Notes: a model not told the origin generated them from the sequence alone. Shown: positions 1 through 8,331, numbered from the stretch's first letter. The stretch: 64,000 bases of DNA from UBA9611 sp965237595 (GCA_965237595.1 CBDEFY010000006.1:62001-126000), one strand, 5' to 3'. Made by a program: numbers and translations.

Positions 1-118
1 GGCGCAGAATCCGCCGGCCCATTTTTGTTTCCCAGACCCATCACGGTCATTCGACACATTTGGAACAAAGGGGTTATCATTACGGGAACCATTTTCAAGG
101 CCGTTTTAAGGGTGATTC

Positions 119-1315
119 ATGCGACGAGTAGCCATCGTTTCGCCGGTCCGCACCGCCGTGGGGAATTTCGGCGGTTCCATCAGAGATGTATCAGCCGATG
201 AGCTGGCCAGCACTGTGATTAAAGAGACGCTGGAGCGAAGCAAACTGGACCCGGCCAACGTGGATGACGTGATTCTGGGTCATGGGTATCCCAGCGGCGA
301 GAACCCGGCCATCGGACGGTTGGCGCTGCTCAAGGCTGGCCTTCCCATCGAAGTGCCCGGCTACCAGCTTGACCGCCGTTGCGGCTCCGGCCTGCAGGCC
401 ATCCTGAACGCCTGCATGATGGTGCAGACCGAGAACGCCGATGTCGTCATCGCCGGCGGCGTGGAGAGCATGAGCAACGCCGAATATTATGTCAACGAGT
501 CCCGTTGGGGCGCCCGTTTCGGCTCGGTCACCCTGCACGACCGCCTGGCCCGCTCCCGGGAGACCATCTCCCCCGAGGACCGCTTCGGTGTCATCTCCGG
601 TATGGTGGAGACCGCCGAGAACCTGGCAAAGCAGTACGAGATATCCCGGGAGGAACAGGACGAGTACGCTCTGCGCAGCCACCAGCGGGCCGTCGCCGCC
701 CAGGAAGCGGGCAAGTTCGACGCTGAGATTGTCACGGTGGAGGTTCCCCAGCGCCGCGGCGACCCGGTGATCTTCAACAAGGACGAGGGCCCCCGCGCCG
801 AGACCTCCATGGAAGCTTTGGCCCGCCTTCGCCCTGTGATGACCGACGGCTCGGTCTCCGCCGGAAATGCCAGCAGCCAGAATGACGCCGCGTCGGTCTG
901 CCTGGTGGTGGCCGAAGAAAAATTGGAGGAATTGGGCTTGGAGCCCATGGGCTTCCTCAAAGGCTGGGCCGTCACCGGCTGCCATCCGGCCACCATGGGC
1001 ATCGGCCCAGTGTCCGCCGTGAACAAGCTGATGGACAAGGTCGGCATGTCTTTGGAGGACATGGACGTAATCGAGCTGAACGAGGCCTTCGCCGCCCAGG
1101 TGTTGGCGGTGCTCCGGGAGTGGAAACTCCCCAACCACGACAACCTGAATGTCAACGGTTCGGGCATCTCCCTGGGCCATCCCATCGCCGCCACGGGCGC
1201 CCGCATCTTGACCACCCTGCTGAACGAGATGGAGCGCCGCGATGCCCAGTTCGGCCTGGAAACCATGTGCGTGGGCGGCGGCCAAGGCGTAGCCGCCATG
1301 TTCGAGCGGCGTTAG
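119..1315 (+). CDS. Thiolase (acetyl-CoA C-acyltransferase)
   Basis: A 398-residue thiolase that should catalyse CoA-dependent cleavage or condensation of 3-ketoacyl-CoA/acetoacetyl-CoA in the cytoplasm. The nucleophilic Cys88 lies in RRCGSGLQA, His354 in SLGHPIAATGAR, and the second catalytic Cys384 in CVGGGQG, so all canonical residues are present at canonical spacing and the length is typical. The ATG follows an AAGGG ribosome binding site. It is followed after a short palindromic repeat by a GMC oxidoreductase on the same strand. Substrate chain length cannot be read from sequence. Family assignment is secure; the choice between degradative and biosynthetic use is open. Confidence 0.95.
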   Translation: MRRVAIVSPVRTAVGNFGGSIRDVSADELASTVIKETLERSKLDPANVDDVILGHGYPSGENPAIGRLALLKAGLPIEVPGYQLDRRCGSGLQAILNACMMVQTENADVVIAGGVESMSNAEYYVNESRWGARFGSVTLHDRLARSRETISPEDRFGVISGMVETAENLAKQYEISREEQDEYALRSHQRAVAAQEAGKFDAEIVTVEVPQRRGDPVIFNKDEGPRAETSMEALARLRPVMTDGSVSAGNASSQNDAASVCLVVAEEKLEELGLEPMGFLKGWAVTGCHPATMGIGPVSAVNKLMDKVGMSLEDMDVIELNEAFAAQVLAVLREWKLPNHDNLNVNGSGISLGHPIAATGARILTTLLNEMERRDAQFGLETMCVGGGQGVAAMFERR

Positions 1316-1328
1316 AAAGCAGTCAGCC

Positions 1329-1372
1329 CGTAGGGGCACGGCCCCGATTGAATCGGGGTGCACCTACGCATA
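1329..1372. repeat. REP-like palindromic repeat (copy 1)
   Basis: This sequence begins CCCGTAGGGGCACGG and ends with a GTGCACCTACG-type arm, so it can form a hairpin. Its centre holds a second palindrome, CCCCGATTGAATCGGGG. Related copies lie at 23928-23951, 39001-39033 and 40653-40687. It sits between the thiolase and GMC genes and could also act as a transcript-end structure. Confidence 0.7.
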
Positions 1373-1384
1373 TGAGGGAAAATC

Positions 1385-2983
1385 ATGGCCCAGATCGACG
1401 ACATTGCAGATGTGCTTGTGATTGGGGCCGGGGCCTCCGGAGCGGCCTTTACCTGGAGCCTGGCCCAGGCCGGGATCAAGGTGGTCTGTTTGGAGCAGGG
1501 TGGCTGGGTGCCCACCGACGCCTTTCCGACCTCTGCGGCCGATGCTCAACTACACCTGCAGACCGATTTCCACCCGGACCCCACCTTTCGGCGCCTGCCC
1601 GAAGACTATCCCGTCAACGAGTCCGAGACCCCCATCGCGCCGTTGATGTACAACGCCGTCGGCGGCAGCACCATTCACTGGGGCGCCCATTTTCCCCGGT
1701 TCCATCCGTCGGACTTCCGGGTCAAAACCCTTGATGGCGTCGCCGACGACTGGCCCCTCACCTATAGAGAACTGGAACCCTACTACGACCTGAACGACAA
1801 GATGCTGGGTGTATCCGGTCTCCGGGGCGACCCTGCCTACCCCGAGAAACCGGAGCGGCCCTGCCCGCCACTGTCCATCAGGCCCGGCGGCCAGCTAATG
1901 GCCAAGGCCATCGACAAGCTGGGCTGGCATTGGTGGTCTTCCGACACCGCCATCTCGTCGGTCCCATACGACGGCCGGGAGCCGGACATGGGCTGTTTCC
2001 TCCGCTCCTCCGCCAGCACCGACCTGAACTACTGGCCTGCCGCCATCAAGTTGGGAGCACGTCTGGAGATTCACGCCAGGGTTAGAGAAATTACAATCGA
2101 CGATTCGGGCAAGGCCACCGGGGCGCTTTACTACGACGCCAACGGCGAGCTGAAGGAACAGAAAGCCAAGGCAGTAGTCCTGGCCTGCAACGGCATCGGC
2201 ACTTCCCGTCTCCTGCTCAACTCGACCTCGGCCCTCTTCCCCAACGGCCTGGCCAATAGCAGCGGAATGGTAGGCAAGTGCCTGATGCACCACCCAGTGG
2301 GCTGCGTAATGGGCATCTTCGACGAGTGGTTGGGAACGGATGACGGCGGTCCGAGGACCAGCACGATGCTGAGCCAACAATTCTACGAGACCAACCCGGA
2401 CCACGATTTCATCCGTGGCTATGACCTTCAGATGTTGTCCTTCGGCAACACGCCCCTTGCCACGGCCTTTGGCGGCCTCGTGGGCCAGAAGGTCACCTGG
2501 GGCGAGGGGCATCACGACGAGTTCAAGGAGCGGTTCGGCCACACTGTCGCCATCGCCATCATGAGCGAGGACCTGCCGGAAGAGCACAACATGGTCACAT
2601 TGGACCACGAGCTGACCGACAGCGACGGCATACCCGCACTCAAGATTAACTACACCGTCAGCGAGAACACCGCCAAGATGCTGGACCACGGGGTCGCCCG
2701 GGCCACCGAGATTATGGAAGCCGCCGGGGCCAAGAAGGTGCTCTCATCCAACCTGCGCCGCAACGCAGGATGGCACCTACTGGGCACCGCCCGCATGGGC
2801 GACGACCCGGCCGTGTCGGTGGTCGACCGCTGGGGACGCACCCACGACGTGTCGAACCTGTTCATTATCGACGGCAGCATCTTCACCACCGGCGCCTGCG
2901 TAAACCCGACCCCCACCATCCAAGCACTGGCGCTGCGCACCGCCGACTACCTGAAGGGCGAGGGCGGACAGGTGATTCAGTAG
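1385..2983 (+). CDS. GMC family FAD-dependent oxidoreductase
   Basis: A 532-residue flavoprotein of the glucose-methanol-choline oxidoreductase superfamily, closest in style to the gluconate/2-keto-sugar dehydrogenase branch. The N-terminal dinucleotide-binding motif VLVIGAGASGAAFTWSLA (residues about 9-26) is followed by an acidic EQGG strand end. GGSTIHWGAHFPRF is the GMC signature region. The C-terminal GWHLLGTARMG carries the active-site His, and NPTPTIQALALRTADYL closes the FAD site. No signal peptide is seen. The ATG is preceded by GAGGGAAA. It oxidises an alcohol or polyol; the substrate is unknown. It may be co-transcribed with the upstream thiolase (69-bp gap with a repeat). Confidence 0.92.
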   Translation: MAQIDDIADVLVIGAGASGAAFTWSLAQAGIKVVCLEQGGWVPTDAFPTSAADAQLHLQTDFHPDPTFRRLPEDYPVNESETPIAPLMYNAVGGSTIHWGAHFPRFHPSDFRVKTLDGVADDWPLTYRELEPYYDLNDKMLGVSGLRGDPAYPEKPERPCPPLSIRPGGQLMAKAIDKLGWHWWSSDTAISSVPYDGREPDMGCFLRSSASTDLNYWPAAIKLGARLEIHARVREITIDDSGKATGALYYDANGELKEQKAKAVVLACNGIGTSRLLLNSTSALFPNGLANSSGMVGKCLMHHPVGCVMGIFDEWLGTDDGGPRTSTMLSQQFYETNPDHDFIRGYDLQMLSFGNTPLATAFGGLVGQKVTWGEGHHDEFKERFGHTVAIAIMSEDLPEEHNMVTLDHELTDSDGIPALKINYTVSENTAKMLDHGVARATEIMEAAGAKKVLSSNLRRNAGWHLLGTARMGDDPAVSVVDRWGRTHDVSNLFIIDGSIFTTGACVNPTPTIQALALRTADYLKGEGGQVIQ

Positions 2984-3480
2984 CTATCAGCTATCAGCGG
3001 TCAGCCCTAAAACTTCCCCTCCCCTCGCAAGGGCCTCGCCCCAAAAGTAAAATGGCCCGTGGCCCCGATTCCATCGGGGCTCCGTGTACGCCTCCCTCTG
3101 TAACCCCTCTCCTTCCGCGGAAGGAGAGGGGTCTCTTTCTTCTCGATCAGTCACGGTACCTTGGCAACGAGATTCTTCGGCTGCCGCCTCAGAATGACAC
3201 TTTTAAGGCAAGGCCCCTCGCAAGGGGGACGGTTTGGTCCGACGAAGTCGAGACTCTCGACGCTGTCGGAGATGGGGGCCACTCCAACGCCACCTGATTC
3301 TCCCGTTAAAAAGACGGTCCTGCGCAGGCTCCATCCCGGCCATTGACACCGGAATCAGCCAGTCTTAGGATTACCATGCCTGCTCACGGACACAGTCTTA
3401 GGCTTTTTTTGCCAGGTTTCGGCGCTTTGTTCCGGGCGGCAGGGGCCGCAGCTAAAAACTAACAACTGAAGGTGGACACC
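2984..3480. other. Intergenic region with several short repeats
   Basis: About 490 bases with no convincing gene. It holds a run of the AGCTATCAGC/GGTCAGC repeat family (2983-3008), the palindrome CCCCGATTCCATCGGGG (about 3063-3079), a strong hairpin at 3104-3131, and a degenerate copy of the GAGATTCTTCGG...CTCAGAATGACA repeat at 3170-3198 that recurs at 4567-4593. No promoter could be called confidently. Confidence 0.6.
3104..3144 (+). terminator. Hairpin terminator after the GMC gene
   Basis: A near-perfect 28-base palindrome, CCCCTCTCCTTCC paired with GGAAGGAGAGGGG around a GC centre, is followed by the pyrimidine-rich tract TCTCTTTCTTCTC. It could end transcription of the thiolase-GMC unit, although the tract is a mixed C/T run and not a pure T run. 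Confidence 0.5.
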
Positions 3481-4425
3481 ATGCCAGATGTATACGGTCA
3501 GGGGGATTTCCGCTACGAATTCGTTGAGAACTGGGCCAAGTTGCCCAGCGGCATGACCTTCAAAGAATGCCCCGGCGTCGCCATCGACTCACAGGACAAC
3601 GTGTTTGTTCTCACCCGGGGAGAGGAACCGATAATCGTCTTGGACCGGGACGGCAACTTCGTCCGGTCTTTCGGCAAAGGCCATTTCAGCGACAACCGGA
3701 CCCACGGGTTGTACATCGCCCACGACGACTCCGTCCTCTGCGCCGACGACGGCATCCACACCATCCAGAAGTTCAGTGCCGACGGCGAGAAGCTGATGGA
3801 GATTGGCGACAAGAACAACCCCGCTCCCCGCTGGAGCGGAGTACCCTTCAACCGGCCCACCTCCGCCGCAATCCACCCCGGAAACGGCGACATCTACGTG
3901 TCCGACGGCTACGGCAACTCCCGCATCCATGTTTTCACCAGCACCGGCGAGTACAAGTTCTCCTGGGGCAGCCCGGGCATCGACGCCGGGCAGTTCATCC
4001 GCCCCCACAACATCGCCATCGACGGCGACGCCAATGTCTATGTGGTGGACCGGGAAGCCCACCGGATCCAGATCTTCGACACCCAGGGCACGTTCATCAC
4101 CATGTGGAACAACATTCACCGCCCCGACTCGATGGTGCTCTGGGGCGAACATATCTACGTCGGTGAACTGAACGGGATGGGAGGCGTGGACGATGCCCCC
4201 GGACTGGGGCACCGGGTTTCAATCTTCGACCTGAAGGGCAACTTGGTGAGTCAATTCGGCGACAAGAATGAAGGGGAAGGCCCGGGCCAGTTCATCGCTC
4301 CCCACGGCATCGCCGTCGACTCCCAGGGCTCCATCTACGTGGCCGAGGTCTCCTACACCATTCGGGGCCAACACATGAGCCCGGCCAAGGAACTGCGGTC
4401 GCTGTCCAAGTACTCGTTGGCCTAG
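3481..4425 (+). CDS. NHL-repeat six-bladed beta-propeller protein
   Basis: A protein of about 314 residues made of NHL repeats, the fold of peptidyl-alpha-hydroxyglycine alpha-amidating lyase and many bacterial propellers. Repeated blades show as GVAIDSQDNVFVLTR, AAIHPGNGDIYVSDGYGNSRIHVF, NIAIDGDANVYVVDREAHRIQIFD and GIAVDSQGSIYVAEV. No signal peptide is present, so it is probably cytoplasmic. ATG 3481 was chosen over an in-frame GTG at 3472 because GAAGGTGG lies at proper spacing before it. Proteins like this are common beside catabolic genes in marine Chloroflexota and may be lyases or lactonase-like enzymes, but function cannot be fixed from sequence. Confidence 0.85.
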   Translation: MPDVYGQGDFRYEFVENWAKLPSGMTFKECPGVAIDSQDNVFVLTRGEEPIIVLDRDGNFVRSFGKGHFSDNRTHGLYIAHDDSVLCADDGIHTIQKFSADGEKLMEIGDKNNPAPRWSGVPFNRPTSAAIHPGNGDIYVSDGYGNSRIHVFTSTGEYKFSWGSPGIDAGQFIRPHNIAIDGDANVYVVDREAHRIQIFDTQGTFITMWNNIHRPDSMVLWGEHIYVGELNGMGGVDDAPGLGHRVSIFDLKGNLVSQFGDKNEGEGPGQFIAPHGIAVDSQGSIYVAEVSYTIRGQHMSPAKELRSLSKYSLA

Positions 4426-4728
4426 CAATGGTTGTCAGCCCCGATTCCATCGGGGGGGGGTCAGCTTTCAGCAGCCGGCAGTTGGTTACACTGTCACCCT
4501 GACTGAGACCATTGTCACCCTGACCCCGACCGCAGTCGGGGGAAGGGTCTCGTTGCCGGGGTAAAGAGATTCTTCGCTACGCTCAGAATGACAGGCAGTG
4601 GGCTCAGAATGACGGGGATGAGTGCGGGATGTCTGGCCTTGGGAACGTAGCCGGGGAATGTTAGGCCGGTGTCGCGCAGTCGTTAAGCGCGGCTCACGCG
4701 GCCGAATACCAACCGGAGGGCATCAACA
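4426..4728. other. Intergenic region with repeats
   Basis: About 300 bases without a supported gene. It contains CCCCGATTCCATCGGGG (about 4439-4455), a TCAGCTTTCAGCAGCC repeat (about 4461), two TGTCACCCTGA units (about 4490-4525) and GAGATTCTTCGCTACGCTCAGAATGACA (about 4567-4594). The start of the next gene is set by CCGGAGGG at 4713-4720. Confidence 0.55.
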
Positions 4729-5787
4729 TTGCCTGAGACGGGCGATACTACGACGGTACAGTGGGACTCGGCCCAAGAGGCCATCGAGCGCTGTTATGAG
4801 TTGGGTTGGACCGACGGTCTGCCGGTGGTCCCGCCTACCGAACAGCGGGTGGGGGAATTCGTCGAGCGTTGCGGCCGTTCCGCCGGAGAGGTGGTCGGCG
4901 AGATTCCGGAGCGCCGCCGCGAGATTACAGTGGGCAAGGTGGCCGCCAACGCGGTGATGGCCGGGTGCCTGCCCGAATATATGCCGGTGGTGTTGGCCGC
5001 CACCGAAGGCATGTTGGACCCGGTGTTCAATCTGGTGGGGCCTTCTTCAAGCATGGGCGGTTCCGCCATCCTGTCCATCGTGAACGGCCCGGTGGCCCAA
5101 GAGTTAAACATCAACTCGCGGAACAACCTGTTCGGGCCGGGAAACCGGGCCAATGCCACCATCGGCCGCGCTGTGCGTTTGATACTCATAAATGCTTGCG
5201 CCGCCATCCCCGGCGTCTTCGACCGCAGCGTAATCGGCCATCCAGGCAAGTACACCTACTGCATCGCCGAGGCCGAAACCGAGACCCATTGGACTCCGCT
5301 GCACGTGGAACGCGGATTCGCGCCGGACCAGAGCACGGTAACGGTGTTTGCCGGTGAGTCGCCCCGGCAGATACGGGCCGTGGGGCATCCTGAGCCCATC
5401 CTGTACGCCATCGCCGACGTGGCCTCAAGCCTCGGCAGCAATATGTCCACCTCGGGGTCGGTGGGCAACACCGCCATCGGTGTGCGCCAAGGCCAGATTG
5501 TGGTGACCATCGCGGGAAATTCCAACCTCTGGAAGGACTGGACCAAAGCCCAGGCCAGAGAGTACATCCACAACCGGACCCAACGTTCGGTGGCCGATCT
5601 GAAGGCGGCAAGCGTGCTGAATGGCGACCCCACTCCCGGAGACGGGGAAATCATGGTCCCCCTCATCCCGGAACCCGACGATATTTTGTTGGTGTTCGCT
5701 GGCGGCGAGGAGTCCAACATGTCGTCGGTGATCCCCAGTTGGGGTCCAAAAGTCGCTTGCACCGCCGTTACTAAACTGATCAGATAG
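4729..5787 (+). CDS. Conserved protein of the DGLPVVPPT type, linked to the UGSC selenoprotein
   Basis: A 352-residue cytoplasmic protein with no signal peptide or membrane segment. I recognise the N-terminal pattern ELGWTDGLPVVPPTEQRV and the block GKVAANAVMAGCLPEYMPVVLAA as marking a widespread but functionally unassigned family that I recall beside UGSC-motif proteins. Conserved-looking Gly/Asn-rich stretches include SIVNGPVAQELNINSRNNLFG and GNRANATIGRAVRLILINA. Candidate redox or metal residues are the Cys in MAGCLPEY, NACAAIPG and YCIAEAE. The start is TTG with CCGGAGGG about nine bases upstream. The next gene begins 17 bases downstream, which suggests one transcript with the DUF1326 gene and the selenoprotein. 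No function is assigned. Confidence 0.8.
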   Translation: MPETGDTTTVQWDSAQEAIERCYELGWTDGLPVVPPTEQRVGEFVERCGRSAGEVVGEIPERRREITVGKVAANAVMAGCLPEYMPVVLAATEGMLDPVFNLVGPSSSMGGSAILSIVNGPVAQELNINSRNNLFGPGNRANATIGRAVRLILINACAAIPGVFDRSVIGHPGKYTYCIAEAETETHWTPLHVERGFAPDQSTVTVFAGESPRQIRAVGHPEPILYAIADVASSLGSNMSTSGSVGNTAIGVRQGQIVVTIAGNSNLWKDWTKAQAREYIHNRTQRSVADLKAASVLNGDPTPGDGEIMVPLIPEPDDILLVFAGGEESNMSSVIPSWGPKVACTAVTKLIR

Positions 5788-5804
5788 TCAGGGAGAAACC
5801 GAGC

Positions 5805-6410
5805 GTGTCCCAAGGGAAGAAGTATTCGCTGAAGGGCCAGTTGCTGTCTGGCTGCAACTGCGACTGGGGTTGCCCATGTAATTTTGAGGTGGCCCCATCT
5901 TACGGAAATTGCGAAGGGGTCTACGTTTGGCATATCGAGACCGGGCACTACGACGGGGTGGCGCTGGATGGCACAACCTTCGGCCAGCTCGGCATGTTCC
6001 CAGAAGCCATACACCTGGGCAATGGGACCATGCTCGACGTGATTGACGAACGCCTTTCGCCCCCCCAACGAGAGGCGGTGGAAACCATACTCCAATATGT
6101 GGAGCCCTTTGGCGTATTCCACGACCTAACTTCCAACTTCTTGGGATTCCGATATGTACCCATGGAAATCCACTTGGACGGGATCCGTAGCGGACTCAAG
6201 ATCCCCGGGATACTGGACCTCCAATTGGGCCCCATGAAAAACCCGGTAACCGGCGAAGATGAACTGGCCACCCTCACCAAGCCCACCGGCTTCACGTCCA
6301 ACATCCAGGAACTTTGCTCCGCCGAGCGTTTCACATTCGCAGTGGGTGGGCGTTCCAACGACTACAGTGGAAAATATGGTGAATTCTGCCCGTTCGAGTA
6401 TTCCAACTAA
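5805..6410 (+). CDS. DUF1326 domain protein
   Basis: A 201-residue protein with the DUF1326 hallmark near its N terminus: SGCNCDWGCPCNFE places Cys17, Cys19, Cys23 and Cys25 in a C-x-C-x3-C-x-C cluster, suggestive of metal binding or thiol chemistry. The rest, including HIETGHYDGVALDGTTFGQL and GFTSNIQELCSAERFTF, is family-like. The start is GTG with GGGAGA upstream. It lies 17 bases after the previous gene and about 100 bases before the selenoprotein gene, so the three probably work together. The biochemical role of DUF1326 is not known to me; a role in thiol or metal handling is inference only. Confidence 0.85.
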   Translation: MSQGKKYSLKGQLLSGCNCDWGCPCNFEVAPSYGNCEGVYVWHIETGHYDGVALDGTTFGQLGMFPEAIHLGNGTMLDVIDERLSPPQREAVETILQYVEPFGVFHDLTSNFLGFRYVPMEIHLDGIRSGLKIPGILDLQLGPMKNPVTGEDELATLTKPTGFTSNIQELCSAERFTFAVGGRSNDYSGKYGEFCPFEYSN

Positions 6411-6511
6411 TTAGCCCGTCACCTCAGCCGTTGATTTTTCGCGGCTGCATTGCGACAATTCAAGGAGCGACCAGCCAAGCGCCCATAACAGGCGCGGAGG
6501 AAAGGAACTAA

Positions 6512-7051
6512 ATGGCCCAGAGCGAACACGTACTGGTTAACCCGGTTACCCAACCAATTGTGGCCCCGTTCGACGGAGCACCCCGGCTGGCCAGCCTGGC
6601 GGGCACCCGCCTGGGGATCATCGACGACAGCAAGCGCAATGCCGACGTTCTTCTGGAAGAGCTTTCGGAAATCCTTAGGACGCGCTACGAGATATCTGAA
6701 GTCAAGTGGCACCGGAAGCCCAGCGCTTCCCGGCCCGCGGACCCCACAGCCCTGAAGGCGCTCACCGAGCAGGTTGACTCGGTAATCATCGCCATAGGTG
6801 ATTGAGGCTCCTGCAGCGCGTGCAGTGTGCACGACGGGATCCACGTTGAAAACGCCGGCATACCTTCGGCCACCATCTGCACCGACCGGTTTGTGCCGAC
6901 GGCCACCGGCATGGCCAAGATGTGGGGAGCGCCCGACTACCCGACCATCTACACCGAACACCCCATCGAAAACCTGTCCCGGGAAGCCCTCCGCGCCAGG
7001 GCCGAGGAACTGGCCCCGGTCGTGGTCCGCGTCTTGACCGGAGAAGGCTAA
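6512..7051 (+). CDS. UGSC-motif selenoprotein (Sec98 encoded by TGA)
   Basis: Read through the TGA at 6803-6805, this frame encodes a continuous 179-residue protein. The first 97 codons end in VIIAIGD. TGA then gives Sec98, and the same frame continues GSCSACSVHDGIHVENAGIPSATICTD to a normal TAA at 7049-7051. The motif Sec98-Gly-Ser-Cys101 (with Cys104) is the defining feature of the UGSC family of redox (seleno)proteins, in which Sec or Cys occupies this position. The ATG has a strong AGGAAAGGA site. A hairpin directly after the TGA fits a bacterial SECIS. It is last of three co-oriented genes. A truncated 97-residue product is unlikely because the conserved catalytic half follows the TGA. 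No sel genes lie in this window. Confidence 0.85.
6806..6842 (+). promoter_or_regulatory. Candidate bacterial SECIS element
   Basis: Immediately after the TGA, GGCTCC (6806-6811) can pair with GGATCC (6837-6842) in five of six positions. After an internal loop, CGTGCA (6819-6824) pairs perfectly with TGCACG (6828-6833) around the apical loop GTG. The loop begins 20 bases after the TGA and carries G then U, as expected for SelB-dependent SECIS hairpins. The structure is drawn by eye and not energy-minimised. Confidence 0.6.
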
Positions 7052-7076
7052 ACCTCGAAACCTGATTAGGCAACAC

Positions 7077-7505
7077 AACATGAGTCATCCCGAATTTTGC
7101 GGGGAGTTTCGGCGGTTGGGGATGGCGGACCAACGTGAATGAGATTTCGTGCAAGGCGACCCTGCCGATGTTCATCGGCAGGGTCGCCTTCTTCTTTCCG
7201 GCGAAAGCCGGAATCCAGGTACTTCGGATCAGACCGTCTCTGTGCCTCTTCACTCGCTGCTTCTGGTTGGAGGGCAGCTTAACTGATCCCGTGCCATCGA
7301 GAAGTTAGCGGCAGAGCAGCCTTCTGGATTCCGGCTTTCGAGGTTGTGATTTTATTCCCCAGGGTGGCCTTATTGAGACAAATATCAAAGCTATATTGAG
7401 ACTCAAAATCGGCAATTTCGCGATAAAGTCACAAACTCTTTCGCCGGAGCGTCGGCATAATCGCTTCCACGTTTTTGCCGAAAACACTCTGGGATGACTC
7501 ATGTT
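7077..7505. mobile_element. MITE-like element with perfect 15-bp inverted ends (copy 1)
   Basis: The ends AACATGAGTCATCCC (7077-7091) and GGGATGACTCATGTT (7491-7505) are perfect inverted repeats. No transposase lies inside. The interior has an imperfect inverted repeat, GGCGACCCTGCCGATG / CATCGGCAGGGTCGCC, near 7158-7190, TTCCGGCGAAAGCCGGAATCC, and a 97-bp repeat (7342-7438) that recurs alone at 39077. Two related elements lie at about 47464-47713 and 52131-52291. It probably moves in trans, using the transposase of some unseen element. It fills the space between the selenoprotein and the broken regulator. Confidence 0.7.
7342..7438. repeat. 97-bp dispersed repeat (copy 1)
   Basis: Nearly identical to 39077-39174. 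It starts GGTTGTGATTTTATTCC and ends GATAAAGTCACAAACTC, so its own ends are imperfect inverted repeats (TTGTGAYTTTAT). It contains direct copies of TATTGAGAC. It lies within the larger MITE-like element, so it may be a separate element that inserted there. Confidence 0.75.
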
Positions 7506-7547
7506 TGCTTCGGCTAGTTATGCCGTGTGGAGACGGTCCGGGCATGA

Positions 7548-8331
7548 TTAATCCAGTAATTGGAGGTATAGTGCCTGAGTTTCGGACTCGGGCTCTTCTC
7601 CCACCTCATCGGCCAATAACTCCCGGAACTCATGATATGCGGCCAGAGCCTTGACCCTATTCCCTGTCGCCGCGTAAGCCCGCATCAGGCACCGGTGCGT
7701 CCGCTCCCGTTACGGGTCCATCCTTGAGGCTTCCAACGCCGATTCCACGGCGGTCTGGGGCTCACCAATCTCCAACTGCATCTCCCCCAAACAGTCCAAG
7801 GCCCTGATTAGTTGGCGATCTAGCCTTCCCTGTAGGCTCTCCCGCCAAAATCCGTCCCACCCCAGGCAATAGTGGACGCCGGGCGATGGAAACCGCCACG
7901 GTGGCCGGCCCCAAGGCTTTTCTCGATTCGCCGGCCCGAACAGCAGCTTCAGCCCGGTCCAAAGCGGAAATCCCAGCTTCGATGTCGACCCAGGCATCGG
8001 TGGGCAGCGCGATCTGGTACTGGCCGAACCGGCGTGAAAATGACACCCCCTGGCCCGCCAGTTCCCCGGCGGAGAGCACTGCAGCCAACCGGCTGGTCAG
8101 AGCGCTAAGCGCGGCCTCCCATCCCTCCGACTGCTCTTCCGGCCACAATACCGATGCCAGTTCCTCCTTGGAAACCGGGCGGCTCCTCTCGCACACCAGA
8201 TAGACGAACAACAGGCGCCCTTGTTTCCCGCGGAATTGACGCTCGTTGACCACCACCTGGCCGTTTATTTCGACGGCGACCCTGCCGGTAACGTAAATCC
8301 TTAAGCCCATCGGCTGCCAAACATTTGCCAA
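7548..8331 (-). pseudogene. Broken SARP/BTAD-type transcriptional activator
   Basis: The first part encodes a winged-helix DNA-binding domain (GLRIYVTGRVAVEINGQ, QGRLLFVYLVCERSRPVSKEELASVLWP) followed by the start of a bacterial transcriptional activator domain. Near 7860 the frame shifts: deleting one G from GGTGGGACGG restores LPGVDGFWRESLQGRLDRQ. A TAA at 7710-7712 then interrupts RMDP-stop-RERTHRCLMRAYA, after which the same frame runs to a normal end at 7548 with the expected tetratricopeptide-like helices. A complete gene would encode about 260 residues, a short SARP-like regulator. Two independent lesions mean it is very likely non-functional. Confidence 0.8.

Noticed and set aside
191..1363. 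Long open frame on the minus strand opposite the thiolase
   Set aside because: It is a shadow of a GC-rich gene: the plus-strand frame has all thiolase motifs and the minus-strand frame has no recognisable domain. The same reasoning applies to long antisense frames opposite the ThDP, AMP-ligase and amidohydrolase genes.
6827..7051. Separate small gene starting at GTG 6827
   Set aside because: It is in the same frame as the upstream piece, has no ribosome site of its own and begins in the middle of the UGSC domain; reading through the TGA explains it better.
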